Part shown: positions 63,240-64,000 of the stretch, in pieces | Numbering within the stretch: the stretch's first letter is position 1 | How the letters are laid out: each line of letters begins with the position of its first letter | Program-made: the position numbers and the translations under genes | Notes under the pieces: model-generated | What the model saw: the letters and a program-made list of their open reading frames with translations, nothing else | Database searches by the model: none | Told to the model about the DNA's origin: nothing | DNA from: Flavobacterium sp. CECT 9288 | Lineage (GTDB): Bacteria > Bacteroidota > Bacteroidia > Flavobacteriales > Flavobacteriaceae | DNA: 64,000 nucleotides | Direction of reading: 5' to 3' | NCBI RefSeq assembly: GCF_918731615.1 | Contig: NZ_OU957226.1 | Span: 3,597,501 to 3,661,500 of the forward strand

Positions 63240-63584
63240 TTAATTGTTAACTAGGGCGTCTTGTTTCCAAGTTTTAACAGATGCAATTCTACTGTTTGAA
63301 TATTCAACTTCATTTAGTTTGTTTCCATTCCAAAAAAGCCATTTTCCAATTTTTTCTCCATTTGCATAAGTAGCAACACTTAGTTTGTTTCCGTTTTCGT
63401 CAAATGAAGTCCAAATCCCTTCTAATTTTCCGTTTTTGAAAAATCCTTCTTGTTGAACTTTTCCATTTTCAAAGTAGTAAGTTGTTTTTACTAATTCTCC
63501 AATGGCTTCTAGTTTTGGATTACTTTCTTGAGCTGATGCGATTCCTGTAAACAGTAATACGGCAAAGATGATATATTTTTTCAT
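63240..63584 (-). CDS. Small secreted MORN-variant (YwqK-like) protein
   Basis: The 114-residue protein has a signal peptide (ending FTGIASAQ) followed by three MORN-variant repeats with the pattern YxNGKxxxxGxxxNGKLxGxW: TTYYFENGKVQQEGFFKNGK, IWTSFDENGNKL and YANGEKIGKWLFWNGNKL. Proteins of this type are common in Bacteroidota and called YwqK-like or 'antitoxin component' repeats, but no toxin is near and the label should not be taken as function. It appears transcribed alone. Confidence 0.85.
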   Translation of the reverse strand: MKKYIIFAVLLFTGIASAQESNPKLEAIGELVKTTYYFENGKVQQEGFFKNGKLEGIWTSFDENGNKLSVATYANGEKIGKWLFWNGNKLNEVEYSNSRIASVKTWKQDALVNN

Positions 63585-63810
63585 GATGTGGGGGTTTTAA
63601 AATTCATATTAGCTTAACAAAGATAAAAAGTATTTTACAATAAAAAAACTTTATGTTAACAATTTGGTAACATTGAACTAAAATTTAACATTTGAACTCA
63701 AAAGGTTTAAAAATCCTATTGCTAAAAATTCTTATTTCACAATTCATTATTCATAATTAGTCCTAAATTTGCACACAAGTCTAAGGACAAAACAAACTAA
63801 AATTTTGAAG

Positions 63811-64000
63811 ATGTATAGAAGTCATAATTGTGGCGAGTTAAATGCCTCGCATACTGGTAATAATGTAACTCTTGCGGGTTGGGTTCAAAAATCACGTGAT
63901 AAAGGGTTTATGAATTGGGTCGATTTAAGAGACCGTTATGGAATAACACAATTAATTTTTGACGAAAGTCGTACTGAAAAATCTGTTTTTGAATTAGCAA
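63811..64000 (+). CDS. aspS: Aspartyl-tRNA synthetase (partial, N-terminus only)
   Basis: Only the first 63 codons are in the window. They encode [17 protein letters not shown], then [20 protein letters not shown] and [15 protein letters not shown]: the OB-fold anticodon-binding domain of bacterial AspRS. TAAATTTG at 63764-63771 is a possible -7 promoter element 40 bases upstream. The catalytic domain lies beyond the right edge. Confidence 0.93.
   Translation, partial: MYRSHNCGELNASHTGNNVTLAGWVQKSRDKGFMNWVDLRDRYGITQLIFDESRTEKSVFELA

Noticed and set aside
63240..63584. Antitoxin of a toxin-antitoxin pair
   Set aside because: The YwqK label suggests this, but there is no toxin gene beside it and the protein is exported.

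Overview
This is AT-rich chromosomal DNA from a member of the Bacteroidota, most likely a Flavobacterium or close relative. The clues are T9SS C-terminal sorting domains on secreted proteins, lipoproteins with short lipoboxes, Bacteroidota-type promoters (TTG, about 19 nt, TAnnTTTG), few Shine-Dalgarno sequences, an atpD-atpC pair detached from the other ATP synthase genes, a fused OlsF-type acyltransferase, and short palindromic intergenic repeats of the kind I recall from Flavobacterium. Most of the window is ordinary core genome; no 16S/23S rRNA, CRISPR array or intact insertion sequence was seen.

Layout. 1-9.7 kb: the 5' part of nhaA, a dehydrogenase fused to a VOC domain, a TM2 protein, the acyltransferase, exonuclease III, an OmpA-type lipoprotein, an aldo/keto reductase and an AsmA-like/GT51 protein. 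9.85-12.6 kb: an accessory island of decayed elements. It holds two transposase remnants and three tandem units of the form 'toxin tail plus downstream small gene': a barnase-type RNase tail with barstar, a short unknown tail with an unknown 156-residue protein, and a frameshifted type-23-like toxin domain with a lipoprotein. 12.7-18.1 kb: a metallopeptidase-like protein, a HbpS/GlcG-like protein, a PEBP protein, an AraC regulator, RadA and an esterase-like protein. 18.3-24 kb: panD and panC on the minus strand, divergent from a GT5-like half protein, a DUF4270-type lipoprotein and glmS. 24.4-31.5 kb: a TonB-dependent receptor with a GDSL-type lipoprotein, atpD-atpC and a GNAT protein. 31.7-45.2 kb: an exported Ppx/GppA-like protein and a biotin region (bioF, TraB/GumN-like gene, bioD, bioA, ketoacyl synthase; bioB further on), with recX and a large PA14-containing secreted protein between. 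45.4-51.8 kb: a membrane protein, ribF, an M43 metalloprotease, pth, rplY and prs. 52.0 kb: tRNA-Leu(CAA).

52.2-63.0 kb is a compact beta-1,4-galactan/galactose locus. A GntR-type regulator is divergent from galM, two GH53 galactanases, a GH2 beta-galactosidase, galK, galT and a sodium/sugar symporter. Together they would cut galactan outside the cytoplasm, release galactose, import it with sodium and pass it into the Leloir pathway. No SusC/SusD pair and no galE lie in the window. A MORN-like secreted protein and the start of aspS end the window.

The most unusual region is the eroded toxin/immunity array at 9.85-12.6 kb. The best secondary points are the dehydrogenase-VOC fusion, the ketoacyl synthase inside the biotin cluster, the putative operator in front of galM, and three intergenic hairpins that share an architecture but not a sequence.
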